From contig NIOE01000004.1 in assembly GCA_002205125.1 (NCBI GenBank), positions 550,010-614,009 on the forward strand: a stretch of DNA of 64,000 nucleotides, written 5' to 3'. Position numbers and translations under genes: made by a program. Shown piece after piece: positions 45,488 through 53,886 of this stretch. The notes below the pieces were generated by a model. That model did no database searches and was not told the DNA's origin. It saw only the letters and a list, made by a program, of their open reading frames with translations. The stretch comes from Roseateles noduli. Its GTDB lineage: Bacteria; Pseudomonadota; Gammaproteobacteria; Burkholderiales; Burkholderiaceae_C. Positions within the stretch are counted from its first letter, which is position 1. Each line of letters begins with the position of its first letter.

Positions 45488-46357
45488 ATGAAGCAACGAC
45501 TGACGCGTCGCTGGGCGGCGCTGCCGCTGCTGGCGGCCCTGGCGATCGATGGCGGCGCCGCGCTCGCGCAGGCGCAGACTGCGACAGGCAAGGGCGGCGC
45601 GGCGACCGGTCCGATCGGACTGCCGGCGGGATACACGCTGGTCTGGTCCGACGAGTTCGACAAGGGCGCGCTGCCCGACGAGGCCAAGTGGGCCTACGAC
45701 ACCGGCATGAACAAGCAGGGCTGGCACAACCGCGAGAAGCAGTACTACTCGGGCCCGCGCGCGGAAAACGCCGCGCTGAAGGACGGCCGGCTGGTGATCA
45801 CGGCGCGCAAGGAGTCGCTGTCGTCGCAGGCCGACTGGGGCGGCCAGCAGTACACCTCCACGCGGCTGATCACGAAGGGCAAGGCCGAGTGGACCTACGG
45901 CTACTTCGAGATCCGCGCCAAGCTGCCTTGCGGGCAGGGCACGTGGCCGGCGATCTGGACGCTCGGCAGCCAGGGCGACTGGCCGGCGTCAGGGGAGCTC
46001 GACATCCTCGAACACATGGGGCAGAAGCCGGACTGGGTGTTCAGCACGGTGCACACGACGTCGGGCCACGGCGGGCACGGCGTCGGCGACGGGCGGAAGC
46101 TCGCCACGGCCTGCGGCGGGTTCCACAACTACCAGATGTTGTGGACGCCCAAGGAGATCCGATTCGGCATCGACGGCCAGGTGCACGCGGCGTATCCGAA
46201 TCTCGGCCAGGGAACGGCGCAATGGCCGTTCGACAAGCCGCAGTTCCTGATCCTCAACCTCGCGATCGGCGGCGACCTCGGCGGCGAGATCGACGACAAG
46301 ATCTTCCCGATCGGGTACGAGGTCGAGTACGTGAAGGTGTATCAGGCGGGGAAGTGA
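45488..46357 (+). CDS. GH16 family endo-glycanase, secreted
   Basis: 289 residues. Signal peptide (LLAALAIDGGAALAQA), then a jelly-roll opening LVWSDEFDKGALPDEAKW. The catalytic motif GELDILEHMG has nucleophile and acid/base Glu flanking Asp (ExDxxE), as in laminarinases and related enzymes. Substrate could be beta-1,3-glucan or beta-1,3-galactan; the family alone does not decide, but the locus favours a galactan. Last gene on the + strand of the polysaccharide cluster; the next genes are on the other strand. Confidence 0.88.
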   Translation: MKQRLTRRWAALPLLAALAIDGGAALAQAQTATGKGGAATGPIGLPAGYTLVWSDEFDKGALPDEAKWAYDTGMNKQGWHNREKQYYSGPRAENAALKDGRLVITARKESLSSQADWGGQQYTSTRLITKGKAEWTYGYFEIRAKLPCGQGTWPAIWTLGSQGDWPASGELDILEHMGQKPDWVFSTVHTTSGHGGHGVGDGRKLATACGGFHNYQMLWTPKEIRFGIDGQVHAAYPNLGQGTAQWPFDKPQFLILNLAIGGDLGGEIDDKIFPIGYEVEYVKVYQAGK

Positions 46358-46396
46358 GGGGTGGCAGTCATGCGGCACACCCATGTGGAGGATCGG

Positions 46397-46777
46397 CTAT
46401 TCCGGCGCCTTGCGTGGCTTGCGAGCCACCGATGGACCAGCCGCAGTGGCCCCGGAGATCCTTGACCTGCCCATAGTCGTTTCGACCGCTCTGGGTGGCA
46501 CATCGGGCTGCCGAGCTCCCGAAACCAATCGCTCAGCTGCGATGGACAAGGACTTCGCAGCGCCTTTGGCAAACGACGGGTTTTCGATCTGCTGCACGAT
46601 GTCTTTGGCCATCTGCAATAGCGCTGTGGTTGGCATCGCAAACGACAGCACCGGTATTGGCGCATCGGATTGACTGTCGACGATGCCCAGAGTCAGCCGC
46701 GACACGAACGGACCGAGCGACAGTTCGGCCGGTTGGTCCGCGTAAAGCACTTGATTGCCGTCCTGCTTCGTCTTCAT
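46397..46777 (-). CDS. Small hypothetical protein, third gene of the toxin-antitoxin operon
   Basis: 126 residues. I do not recognise it firmly. The first ~85 residues alternate hydrophobic strands (QVLYADQPAELSLGPFVSRLTLGIVD, PIPVLSFAMPTTALLQMAKDIVQQIE in part), a pattern resembling DUF3467-like or SecB-like small beta proteins. The last 40 residues are basic and low-complexity. The start overlaps the antitoxin stop by ATGA. In tripartite toxin-antitoxin-chaperone systems a SecB-like third gene stabilises the antitoxin; here this is a guess. Confidence 0.6.
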   Translation of the reverse strand: MKTKQDGNQVLYADQPAELSLGPFVSRLTLGIVDSQSDAPIPVLSFAMPTTALLQMAKDIVQQIENPSFAKGAAKSLSIAAERLVSGARQPDVPPRAVETTMGRSRISGATAAGPSVARKPRKAPE

Positions 46778-47133
46778 GTCTGCTCCGGAACTTCTGCAGT
46801 GAACGGGGGGGCGTAGAGGTCGTCGGGAGAGAGATGCTCGCGTTCTGAAGCAAGGACGGAATAGGGGACCAGCTTCAGCAACAGGGCGCAGTCGAAGGCG
46901 CGCGCCAGCTCTTTCAAGGTGTCCAGACTATGAGCACCGTAGTCCGGGTCCTCGAGTCGAGACACCGCGGACTGCTGCGTCCCCAGGGTTTCCGCAAGCC
47001 TCTTCTGGGAAAGGCCGCGACGTTCGCGGTTGATCCTGATCTGCCATGCGATGCCTTGATCGACCGCCTCTTCCATGTACAGATCGCGGTACTCCTTGTC
47101 GCGCCATTCGCTGCGTTGCTGCAGCAATCCCAT
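46774..47133 (-). CDS. XRE-family helix-turn-helix antitoxin (HigA-like)
   Basis: About 119 residues from ATG 47133. HTH: IRINRERRGLSQKRLAETLGTQQSAVSRLEDPDYG, followed by a short helical region. It should bind and neutralise the toxin encoded just upstream and repress the operon. A longer frame reaches ATG 47280 but would overlap the toxin gene by 134 bp and has no domain content, so the shorter start (13 bp after the toxin stop) is preferred. Confidence 0.8.
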   Translation of the reverse strand: MGLLQQRSEWRDKEYRDLYMEEAVDQGIAWQIRINRERRGLSQKRLAETLGTQQSAVSRLEDPDYGAHSLDTLKELARAFDCALLLKLVPYSVLASEREHLSPDDLYAPPFTAEVPEQT

Positions 47134-47146
47134 CGCGCTCGCCGGC

Positions 47147-47644
47147 TCAGTGCCGGATGGGGCAGTCGCTGGCAGCGCAAAGCGCACAGCGGTCCCCGTA
47201 CGGTTGGGTTCGCTTTTGAAACTGATCTGAACAATGGGCGCGATGTCCTTGCGCCAGTTCTTGATAGTTTGATGGGACATATTTGCCGTCCTTCTCGTGA
47301 CCGACGAAGGTCATCACGAATGCCTCGTGAGGATCGTGGAAGTGTCCGAAGACGCGGATCTGCATGCCGGTCTGGTCGGTGAAGCGTATCACGTATATGT
47401 GATCGCCAATGTTGCTCGCCGGGGCTGGCTTGTGCCACTCGACTTTCGGCATCTGACGGAGTTGGTCCAGCGAACGGTCCATCTTGACGCGGACCTTCTT
47501 TTGGACGGTATTCCTCCAATCGGATATCACGGCTTTCTTGCCGTCGTGACGCTCGTGGTAATTCCATTTGATGCGGTCACGCGCTTCATCGGTGTTCTCT
47601 GGCCTGCTTGCGGTCAGGGGTAACGGGTGCTTCCTTGCGACCAT
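47147..47644 (-). CDS. HigB/Gp49-like toxin
   Basis: About 165 residues from ATG 47644, which has an AAGGAAG site. The middle block (HIYVIRFTDQTGMQIRVFGHFHDPHEAFVMTFVG) fits the Gp49-like/RelE-HigB fold of ribosome-dependent mRNA interferases. The first 60 residues are basic. It is followed by an XRE antitoxin, the HigB-then-HigA order. The C-terminus (about 30 residues with three Cys) is not typical and could be extra. Confidence 0.72.
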   Translation of the reverse strand: MVARKHPLPLTASRPENTDEARDRIKWNYHERHDGKKAVISDWRNTVQKKVRVKMDRSLDQLRQMPKVEWHKPAPASNIGDHIYVIRFTDQTGMQIRVFGHFHDPHEAFVMTFVGHEKDGKYVPSNYQELAQGHRAHCSDQFQKRTQPYGDRCALCAASDCPIRH

Positions 47645-47728
47645 GAATCTTCCTTGTGTCGCAGGATGATGGCCCGTGAACAGAACGCAGCACAGGCTGC
47701 TGAAGGGGGGAGCTCGTGAAACGGGGAC

Positions 47729-47746
47729 GGCCCCCATCAGGGGGCC
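47729..47746. terminator. Hairpin between the SDR and toxin genes (weak terminator)
   Basis: GGCCCCC (47729-47735), ATCA, GGGGGCC (47740-47746): a perfect 7-bp stem downstream of the SDR gene on the minus strand. No T-run follows, so termination is uncertain. Confidence 0.45.
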
Positions 47747-47790
47747 ACCTGCGCTTCACATTTCAGCGTGTGCAAGCTTCTGTTGAACGC

Positions 47791-48555
47791 TCATGATCCG
47801 ACCAAGATCGCCGACAGCGCCTCCGCATCCGCCCCCGCCGGAATCCGCATCGGCGCCTGCGGATCCGTGACGGCGCGCCAGACGGCCTCGGCCACGTCCT
47901 GCGCGACGGTCACCGGCGTCGACAGGTCGCGCACCGCCGCGAAGACCTGGTCGCGGAACGCCACGTAGGCCTCGGGCACGTCGGGGCTCATCAGCTTGCG
48001 GGCGTTGTCGCCGAAGCTCGTCGTCGGCGAGCGGCCCGGCAGGACGAGCCGGGCGCGGATGTTGAAGGGCGCGAGCTCGAGCGCGAGCGACTCGGTGAAC
48101 GCATTCACCGCCGCCTTGCTGCCGGTGTAGACCGACAGCAGCGGCAGCGACTTCAACGTCACGCTGGAGGTGACGTTCACCACCACGCCCGCACGGCGCT
48201 CGCGGAACTGCGGCAGCACGGCCTGCGTCATGGCGATCGTGCCCAGCACGTTGGTCTCGTAGAGCGCGCGGGCGTTGGCCATGTCGACAGCCTCCAGCGG
48301 CGCCAGCAGGCCGACGCCGGCGTTGTTGACCAGCGCATCGATCGGGCCGGCGTCCCAGAGGCATTGGCGGATGCTGGCGGCATCGGTGACGTCGAGCGGC
48401 AGCACGCGCAGCGCTTCGGAGGTCGGCAGCAGGTCTTCGCGCGGCGTGCGCATCGTCGCGACGACGCGCCAGCCCTGGTCGAGGAAGAAACGCGCCGTCT
48501 CGAGGCCGAAGCCGGACGAGCAGCCGGTGATCAGGACGGTGGAAGCACGGGACAT
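47791..48555 (-). CDS. Short-chain dehydrogenase/reductase
   Basis: 254 residues. Nucleotide-binding TGCSSGFGLETAR at the N-terminus, NNAGVG, catalytic Ser in VNVTSSVT, and YTGSK (Tyr and Lys of the catalytic pair). Classical SDR length. ATG 48555 is preceded by AGGAG. It is divergent from an AraC regulator at 48648, its probable controller. Substrate not predictable. Confidence 0.93.
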   Translation of the reverse strand: MSRASTVLITGCSSGFGLETARFFLDQGWRVVATMRTPREDLLPTSEALRVLPLDVTDAASIRQCLWDAGPIDALVNNAGVGLLAPLEAVDMANARALYETNVLGTIAMTQAVLPQFRERRAGVVVNVTSSVTLKSLPLLSVYTGSKAAVNAFTESLALELAPFNIRARLVLPGRSPTTSFGDNARKLMSPDVPEAYVAFRDQVFAAVRDLSTPVTVAQDVAEAVWRAVTDPQAPMRIPAGADAEALSAILVGS

Positions 48556-48647
48556 CGGGAACTCCTGGTTGGGGAAGTCCTCACGATAGGGAGCACGGCC
48601 AGGACTGACTACACTGCGAAGTCCATACATTTGTCGAGATCGTCCAG

Positions 48648-49583
48648 ATGATCGACCCCTTGGCCGAAGTCGTGTCCCTGTTGCGGCCGCAGGCGCCGTT
48701 CTCGAAGCTCGTCGTCGCCTCGGCGCCCTGGGCGGTGCGCCGCAGCGAGACGGGTCGGCCGTTCTACTTCGTCGCGCTCGAAGGGTCCTGCCATCTGACG
48801 ATCGACGGTCCGACCCACAGCGAGACGATCACGGTGCACGAAGGCGACTTCGTGCTGCTCCCGGCCGCGCGCAACTTCGCGACCTCCAGCCTGGATCGCC
48901 AGCCGCCGCGCGAGGACGAACCCGTCACCACGCCGATCGTGCCCATGCCCGGCGGCGCGCGCATCGGCGATCCGGCGGGGAAGATCGACATGCGGATGCT
49001 GGTCGGCCACTGCGTGCTTGGATCACCTGACGCAGAGCTGCTGGTGTCGCTGCTGCCGCGCTGGGTGCACGTCCGCGGCGAGCGCAGGCTGTCGACGCTG
49101 GTCCAACTCGTTGGCGACGAATCGCGCGCTGATCGGCCGGCGCGGGAAATCGTGATGTCGCGCCTGCTGGAGGTGCTCCTGATCGAGGCCTTCCGCGCGA
49201 CGGCCAGCACGGCGGCGACACCGGGTCTGGTGCGCGGTCTTGCGGATCCGAAGCTGGCGCTGGCGTTGCAGCGCATGCACGAGGCGCCCGCGTCGCCGTG
49301 GACGGTCGTGGAGCTGGCCAAGGAGGCCTCGATGTCGCGCTCCGCCTTCTTTGAGCGCTTCAGCCGTGCGATCGGCGTTGCGCCCATGGAGTACCTGCTC
49401 GCCTGGCGCATGGCGCTGGCCAAACAATGGTTGCGGCAGCGCGAGCTGTCGATCGCGGAAATCGCCGAGCGCGTGGGCTACAGCGCCGTCGGTCCGTTCG
49501 GCGTGGCGTTCACGCGGCACGTGGGCATGCCGCCGGGGCGGTTCGCCCGGCAGGCAAACGAAAGCATGAATGTCGAAGTCTGA
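48648..49583 (+). CDS. AraC-family transcriptional regulator with cupin sensor
   Basis: 311 residues. N-terminal AraC cupin (FYFVALEGSCHLTIDG...EGDFVLLPAARNF), C-terminal double HTH (VVELAKEASMSRSAFFERFSRAIGVAPMEYLLAWRM, then LSIAEIAERVGYSAVGPFGVAFTRHVG). Divergent from the SDR gene, 92 bp apart. Regulators of this kind usually activate the facing oxidoreductase gene. The 3' end overlaps the next gene by 14 bp. Confidence 0.92.
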   Translation: MIDPLAEVVSLLRPQAPFSKLVVASAPWAVRRSETGRPFYFVALEGSCHLTIDGPTHSETITVHEGDFVLLPAARNFATSSLDRQPPREDEPVTTPIVPMPGGARIGDPAGKIDMRMLVGHCVLGSPDAELLVSLLPRWVHVRGERRLSTLVQLVGDESRADRPAREIVMSRLLEVLLIEAFRATASTAATPGLVRGLADPKLALALQRMHEAPASPWTVVELAKEASMSRSAFFERFSRAIGVAPMEYLLAWRMALAKQWLRQRELSIAEIAERVGYSAVGPFGVAFTRHVGMPPGRFARQANESMNVEV

Positions 49584-50484
49584 TCTGTCGAAGTCTGTGT
49601 GGAACGGCGCGACGCTGCTGGGCCTGGTGGCCATCCTGTTCTGGAGCACGTCCGTCGGCGTCACGCGCAGCACGATCGAGTTCCTCGGCCGGACCGGCGC
49701 GCCGGCCGTCCTGTTCACCGTGTCCGCCCTGCTGCTCCTGCCGACGCGCACCTCGCTGCGCGAACTGCCGCGCCGCTACCTGTGGCTGGGCGCCGCGCTG
49801 TTCGTCGGCTACGAGCTCTGCTTCGTCCTGGCGCTCGGTTTCGCGCGCTCGCGCCACGAGGCCATCGAGGTCGGCATGGTCAACTACCTCTGGCCCAGCC
49901 TCACCGTGCTCTGCTCGGCGATTGCCGGCCGCAAGCGGCTGAACATGCTGATGCTGGGCGGACTGGCGCTGGCGTTCGCCGGCGTGATCGCGGCGTCCTC
50001 GCCGCCGGAGGGCCTGTCGCTCAGCCAGTTCTTCCACAACGCGGCGTCGAATCCGCTCAGCTACGGCCTGGCCTTCATCGGCGCCATCGTGTGGGCCCTC
50101 TACAGCACCTGCACCAAACACATGGCCGAGGGCAAGAACGCGCTCTGGTTCTTCATGGCGCTGAGCGCGGTCGGCTTCTGGATCGTGCACGCGTCCAACG
50201 CGGCGCGGACGCCGATGAACTGGTCCACGCATGTCGTCATCCAGGTCGGGCTGGCGAGCGCGGCGGTGACGCTGGCCTACATGCTCTGGAACATCGGCGT
50301 GCTGCGCGGGAACATCCACCTGCTCGGCCTGGCGGCGAACGGGACGCCGCTGATGTCGGCGCTGTTCGCGTCGGTGCTGCTCAGCGCGCCGCTGCCGCCG
50401 GTGTTCTGGGGCGGCGCGGCGATGGTGGCGGTGGGGTCGCTGATCGCGGGGATCGGGGCTAGAGCCGCTCGTCCAGCTGCCTGA
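49570..50484 (+). CDS. yddG: DMT-superfamily exporter, YddG-like
   Basis: 304 residues with ten predicted membrane segments and two EamA repeats, starting LLGLVAILFWSTSVGVTRS. YddG-type segments such as EVGMVNYLWPSLTVLCS and NIGVLRGNIHLLGLAANGTPLMSALFASVLL point to the aromatic amino acid exporter group. Inner membrane. Its start lies inside the AraC gene (14-bp overlap), so they are translated in tandem. Its 3' end overlaps the convergent ABC-3C fragment by 26 bp. Confidence 0.85.
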   Translation: MSKSDLSKSVWNGATLLGLVAILFWSTSVGVTRSTIEFLGRTGAPAVLFTVSALLLLPTRTSLRELPRRYLWLGAALFVGYELCFVLALGFARSRHEAIEVGMVNYLWPSLTVLCSAIAGRKRLNMLMLGGLALAFAGVIAASSPPEGLSLSQFFHNAASNPLSYGLAFIGAIVWALYSTCTKHMAEGKNALWFFMALSAVGFWIVHASNAARTPMNWSTHVVIQVGLASAAVTLAYMLWNIGVLRGNIHLLGLAANGTPLMSALFASVLLSAPLPPVFWGGAAMVAVGSLIAGIGARAARPAA

Positions 50485-50893
50485 GCAGTTCAGATCGCAG
50501 TTGATCGGCTTCCGCGGCTTGACGGTCCAGTTCATCCACCTGTGCCTTGACCTGCTCGATCTCCGTCGCGAGATGGATTCGTCGATTCGCCAGCACGGAG
50601 TCGTGGAAGATCTCGACGTCTTCGAATCGACGCAAGGCTGCACCGGGCAATTCGAAGCGAGCGGAGGCGTACAGACGTGGCAGATCCGTACGCGCGGGAG
50701 GACGCCTGTCGACCAGGGCCTCCTGCAGATGGACGAGATGCTCCTTCAGGTCGAGCAATTGGTAGGTGAGAGCCTTGACCACGGCCTTGAGTTCGACTGC
50801 CCGCTGGACAATCTCTCGCGTTGATTCGTAGCAGCCGGCTTCGCCGGTGGCTTGGTTGGGAGTGATCGAGGATTGAAGGGATGACATGGTCAT
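50459..50893 (-). pseudogene. Fragment of an ABC-3C ATPase (DUF2326-like middle part)
   Basis: 144 residues. No Walker A or B motif is present. The second half (LRRFEDVEIFHDSVLANRRIHLATEIEQVKAQVDELD in part) resembles the coiled-coil middle of DUF2326 ABC-3C ATPases, which are normally 500-600 residues. The N-terminal nucleotide-binding part seems replaced by about 25 unrelated residues and the C-terminal part is missing where the gene runs into yddG. The ATG overlaps the middle-component gene by ATGA, the expected operon slot for the ATPase. Alternative: a small coiled-coil protein in its own right. Confidence 0.55.
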
Positions 50894-51138
50894 TTCTGGA
50901 CTCCACGACGGAGCAGTTCGCCGTCGTAATCAATGACATTGATCGCATAGAGCAGATCGAGCGCCAAGCTGAACCAATCGAAGGACAGCGGCCGCGTTGG
51001 CATTGATAGGTGACGTGCTGACAGTACGCGCTCCCAGATCTCTGCGACGGACATGCCGTCCTGCAGATGTTCAAGGATGTCCGCACCGACGCTCAGCAGG
51101 GCGTATTCCGGGTCCAGGCCTTTGGTTGGCAGGATCAT
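50890..51138 (-). CDS. ABC-3C system middle component (MC6-like)
   Basis: 82 residues. The pattern MILPTKGLDPEYALLSVGADIL ... VSFDWF-like LSFDWFSLALDLLYAINVI matches my memory of ABC-3C middle component 6. These small proteins link the ATPase and effector of three-component systems proposed to act in phage defence. ATGA overlaps on both sides confirm it as the middle gene of a three-gene operon. Confidence 0.75.
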   Translation of the reverse strand: MILPTKGLDPEYALLSVGADILEHLQDGMSVAEIWERVLSARHLSMPTRPLSFDWFSLALDLLYAINVIDYDGELLRRGVQK

Positions 51139-52082
51139 TGGATGACTCCATCAGGCGCTCGCTCGAAGATGAGGCATTCGTCGAACAGATACGCCAGCAG
51201 CGCCTGGGAGGCAACTTGCTGTTGAGGCGTGACGTGGCCGATGCCAGTCACGAGGTCGAAAAGTGCCTCCATGATTTCTTCTGGCGGCAGCAGCTGTGCT
51301 TTGAGATATTCATACTTGGCGGAGAACAGTGTTGCGATGCGATCCTTCAAGGCCGGCGCGCGAGACGCGCCAAAGTGATCGGCGACCAACCGCGCATTCA
51401 TTCCGCCTCCGGAAATCAAGGCCTTCCAGTGATTGGGAAGTTGGTTGAATTTCATCTTTTCCAGCGGCGCCGGCCGTAGATCGATCGGATGAAATTCACT
51501 GGACTCCGCAGCCTGGCCCAGGTCATGGAGCAATTTGCGCAATACCGCGACATCGGGGTTGTCGTTGTCGCGGCGGGACGCCGCCGGTCCCAGCAAGGTT
51601 GCAATCCGATCCGTGCCCATCTTGAAGATGATCTCGACAAACGATTCGAGCCCGAAGAATCCAACCTTGATCGCGGGATGGGAGCGCTCCAGGCTCGTCA
51701 GCGCCGCCATGGCTTCGACGGGCATGCCGTCGATCAGGTTGTGGACGAAGTGCCACTCCTTCATGAGGTCCGGCAGCGCGATCGCGGCTGTCGCGAAGTC
51801 GGTGTCGATCTTGCGGGCCAGCCGGGAGGCCTGACGCGTGTGGCCGTTCAATGCGCCGAAGCACTGGTACAGCCGGCCGGCGGAGCGGAGATAGCCATCG
51901 CAGCCCTTGTCTCCCACCCTGCCGAAGGACCGGACCCGAACGAAGTCGTCGCCATGCGCCAGCGCCATGACGTCGCTGAAGAACTGTTGGAAGGCTTCGC
52001 CGCTGCACTGCCGCAGCCGGCGTTCCAGGGCGATGCGCCACCAATAGCGCTGTTCAACGGTGATCTCTGAATCGAGGGGCAT
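51135..52082 (-). CDS. ABC-3C system effector-like protein, possible nuclease fold
   Basis: About 315 residues from ATG 52082 (a TTG at 52127 is the alternative). An N-terminal region (EAFQQFFSDVMAL, then GRVGDKGCDGYL, then LYQCFGALN) has the spacing of a PD-(D/E)xK nuclease core, with Glu, Asp and Gln in the right order. The helical rest is typical of ABC-3C C-terminal-domain proteins. It is the first gene of the operon with MC6 and the ATPase remnant. Whether it still functions without an intact ATPase is doubtful. Confidence 0.65.
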   Translation of the reverse strand: MPLDSEITVEQRYWWRIALERRLRQCSGEAFQQFFSDVMALAHGDDFVRVRSFGRVGDKGCDGYLRSAGRLYQCFGALNGHTRQASRLARKIDTDFATAAIALPDLMKEWHFVHNLIDGMPVEAMAALTSLERSHPAIKVGFFGLESFVEIIFKMGTDRIATLLGPAASRRDNDNPDVAVLRKLLHDLGQAAESSEFHPIDLRPAPLEKMKFNQLPNHWKALISGGGMNARLVADHFGASRAPALKDRIATLFSAKYEYLKAQLLPPEEIMEALFDLVTGIGHVTPQQQVASQALLAYLFDECLIFERAPDGVIQ

Positions 52083-52339
52083 GGCGAAGGCGGGCTCGCA
52101 GCGTGTCGCAGCGGGATCTCGCTGCAAGACGGAAATTCTGCGGTCGCCTGACCGGGTCCGATTTCACCCCTGTGCCCGCGGCGCAACGCCTCGCCTAACC
52201 GATTCCTGCTGACGAGGGATGGCAGCAGGGCCTGCTGCCATGCGTATGCCAACTCGATTCCTACATTGGTGGGAGTCGATCGCCAGTCCTCTCCCCCGGA
52301 AGTCGGTCGTTTCAACCCCCAACGTTTTCAGGAATCGCC

Positions 52340-52753
52340 ATGTCCCTCACCGTCACCCCCCACCTCAACTTCCGCGCCCAGGCCCGCGAGGCGCTGAGCT
52401 TCTATCACGGCATCTTCGGCGGCGACCTGATGGCCGTGACCTATGGCGAGGCGCACGCCGCGCGCTCCGAGGCTGACACCGCACTCCTGCTGTTCGGGCA
52501 GGTCGTCGCGCCCAACGGCTTCCGCGTCATGGCCTACGACGTGCCGACCGATCTGAGCTGGGACCGCGGCGACCGCGCCTTCCTCGTGTCCATCCAGAGC
52601 GGCGAGGCCGACGAGATCTCGGCCTTCTGGAAGCAGTTGGCCGAGGGCGCCTCGATCCTGCAGGATCTGGCGCCCTCGGCCTGGTCGCCGCTCTACGGGA
52701 TGCTCACTGACAAGTTCGGCGTGACCTGGGCGTTGAGCGTCGCCACGTTCTGA
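52340..52753 (+). CDS. VOC/PhnB-like glyoxalase-fold protein
   Basis: 137 residues. PhnB-type vicinal oxygen chelate fold: TPHLNFRAQAREALSFYHGIFGGDL at the N-terminus and the second repeat (RAFLVSIQSGEADEISAFWKQLAEGA, then GMLTDKFGVTWAL). Function of most PhnB-like proteins is unknown. AGGAA site before the ATG. The 257 bp upstream, back to the ABC-3C gene, show no gene. Confidence 0.88.
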   Translation: MSLTVTPHLNFRAQAREALSFYHGIFGGDLMAVTYGEAHAARSEADTALLLFGQVVAPNGFRVMAYDVPTDLSWDRGDRAFLVSIQSGEADEISAFWKQLAEGASILQDLAPSAWSPLYGMLTDKFGVTWALSVATF

Positions 52754-52781
52754 GCCGGGCAACACCCGGCCCCGTGAAGGC

Positions 52782-53084
52782 TCAGGCCTTCGCCTGCAGC
52801 AGCTCCACCTGCCGGCCGCTCAGCAGCGGCAGGATGCGCTGCACCACCAGCGTCTGGTAATGGGCCGAGGCGCGATGTGCCTCGATGGCGGCCTGGTCTG
52901 CGTAGCGCTCCAGCAGGAGCAGCTCGCCCGGGGTGCCGACGCCCTGGAACGCCTCGTAGCCCTGGCAGCCGGGTTCGGCCAGCGATTGCTCGCGCAGCGT
53001 GGCGACCAGCCCCAGCACCTCCGGCACCGCCTCCGGCGCCATCCGCCAGCGGGCCACGACCACGATCGGGGTGCCGGCGCTCAT
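52782..53084 (-). CDS. Antibiotic biosynthesis monooxygenase (ABM) domain protein
   Basis: 100 residues, dimeric ferredoxin-like ABM fold: IVVVARWRMAPEAVPEVLGLVATLREQSLAEPGCQGYEAF in part, and LLLERYADQAAIEAHRASAHYQTL. Such proteins are often quinol or small-molecule monooxygenases; YgiN is a relative. The start overlaps the DJ-1/PfpI gene by ATGA, suggesting a joint role in electrophile or redox detoxification. Confidence 0.88.
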   Translation of the reverse strand: MSAGTPIVVVARWRMAPEAVPEVLGLVATLREQSLAEPGCQGYEAFQGVGTPGELLLLERYADQAAIEAHRASAHYQTLVVQRILPLLSGRQVELLQAKA

Positions 53085-53761
53085 GCCACGTCCTTCTTCA
53101 GCACGGCCACGATCTCCTTGGCCAGCGGGGCGCCGGACGCCGGGTTCTGACCCGTCATCAGGCGGCCGTCGACGACGACCTTGGGCTGCCACACCTCCGC
53201 CTTCTCGTAGGTCGCGCCCTGCTCGACCAGCGCGCTCTCCAGCAGGAAGGGCACGTCGGCGATGGCGTAGCCTTCCTCCTCCGCATTCGAGAAGCCGGTG
53301 ACGCGGCGGCCTTTCAGGAACGGCGTACCGTCGTCGAGCTTGGCGCCGGAGAAGGCCACCGGACCGTGGCACACGGCGGAGACGATCTTGCCGCCGTTCC
53401 AGGCGCGGATCACGGCCTGCTTGACGTCGGGATCGGTCGCGATGTCGGCCATCGGGCCGAGGCCGCCGGGGAAGAAGATCGCGTCGTAGTCCAGCACGTC
53501 GACCTCTGACAGCTTGCGGCTGCGCGACAGGCGGCGGAAGGCGGCGCTCTCACGGAAAGCGCGCTGTGCCGGGTCGGACTCGTCGTACGCATCCGAGGGC
53601 GGCGTGCCGCCGAGCGGCGACACGAAGTCGACCGCCACGCCGGCGTGGTCGAATACCTCGAACGGATGCGCCACCTCGGCGAAGAAGAAGCCGGTCGGAC
53701 GGTCGTTCGGACCGATGTGGGCGGTGTTGGTCAGGACGAAAAGGACATGCTTGACGGTCAT
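53081..53761 (-). CDS. DJ-1/PfpI family protein (Hsp31-like glyoxalase III type)
   Basis: 226 residues. Nucleophile Cys in SAVCHGPVAF, with the family stretch DAIFFPGGLGPMADIATD upstream and FFFAEVAHPFEVF near the N-terminus, as in the class 1 glutamine-amidotransferase-like Hsp31 group. Likely converts methylglyoxal or repairs glycated groups. ATG 53761 has an AAGGAG site; the longer frame to 53869 is rejected. Operon with the ABM gene; divergent from the C13 peptidase. Confidence 0.9.
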   Translation of the reverse strand: MTVKHVLFVLTNTAHIGPNDRPTGFFFAEVAHPFEVFDHAGVAVDFVSPLGGTPPSDAYDESDPAQRAFRESAAFRRLSRSRKLSEVDVLDYDAIFFPGGLGPMADIATDPDVKQAVIRAWNGGKIVSAVCHGPVAFSGAKLDDGTPFLKGRRVTGFSNAEEEGYAIADVPFLLESALVEQGATYEKAEVWQPKVVVDGRLMTGQNPASGAPLAKEIVAVLKKDVA

Positions 53762-53886
53762 GATGTGCTCCTTGGCGGTGCCCGCGTCGCGGGCGGATTC
53801 GAAGGTCGTCGCTCCCTTGGGGGAGATGAATGTCGACGTCGCCAGGGAATGATGGGCGTTCGACTTCAATTCATGAAATTTATTCG

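Noticed and set aside
47134..47280. N-terminal extension of the XRE antitoxin to ATG 47280
   Set aside because: It would overlap the toxin gene by 134 bp with no domain content; the ATG at 47133 gives the usual toxin-antitoxin spacing.
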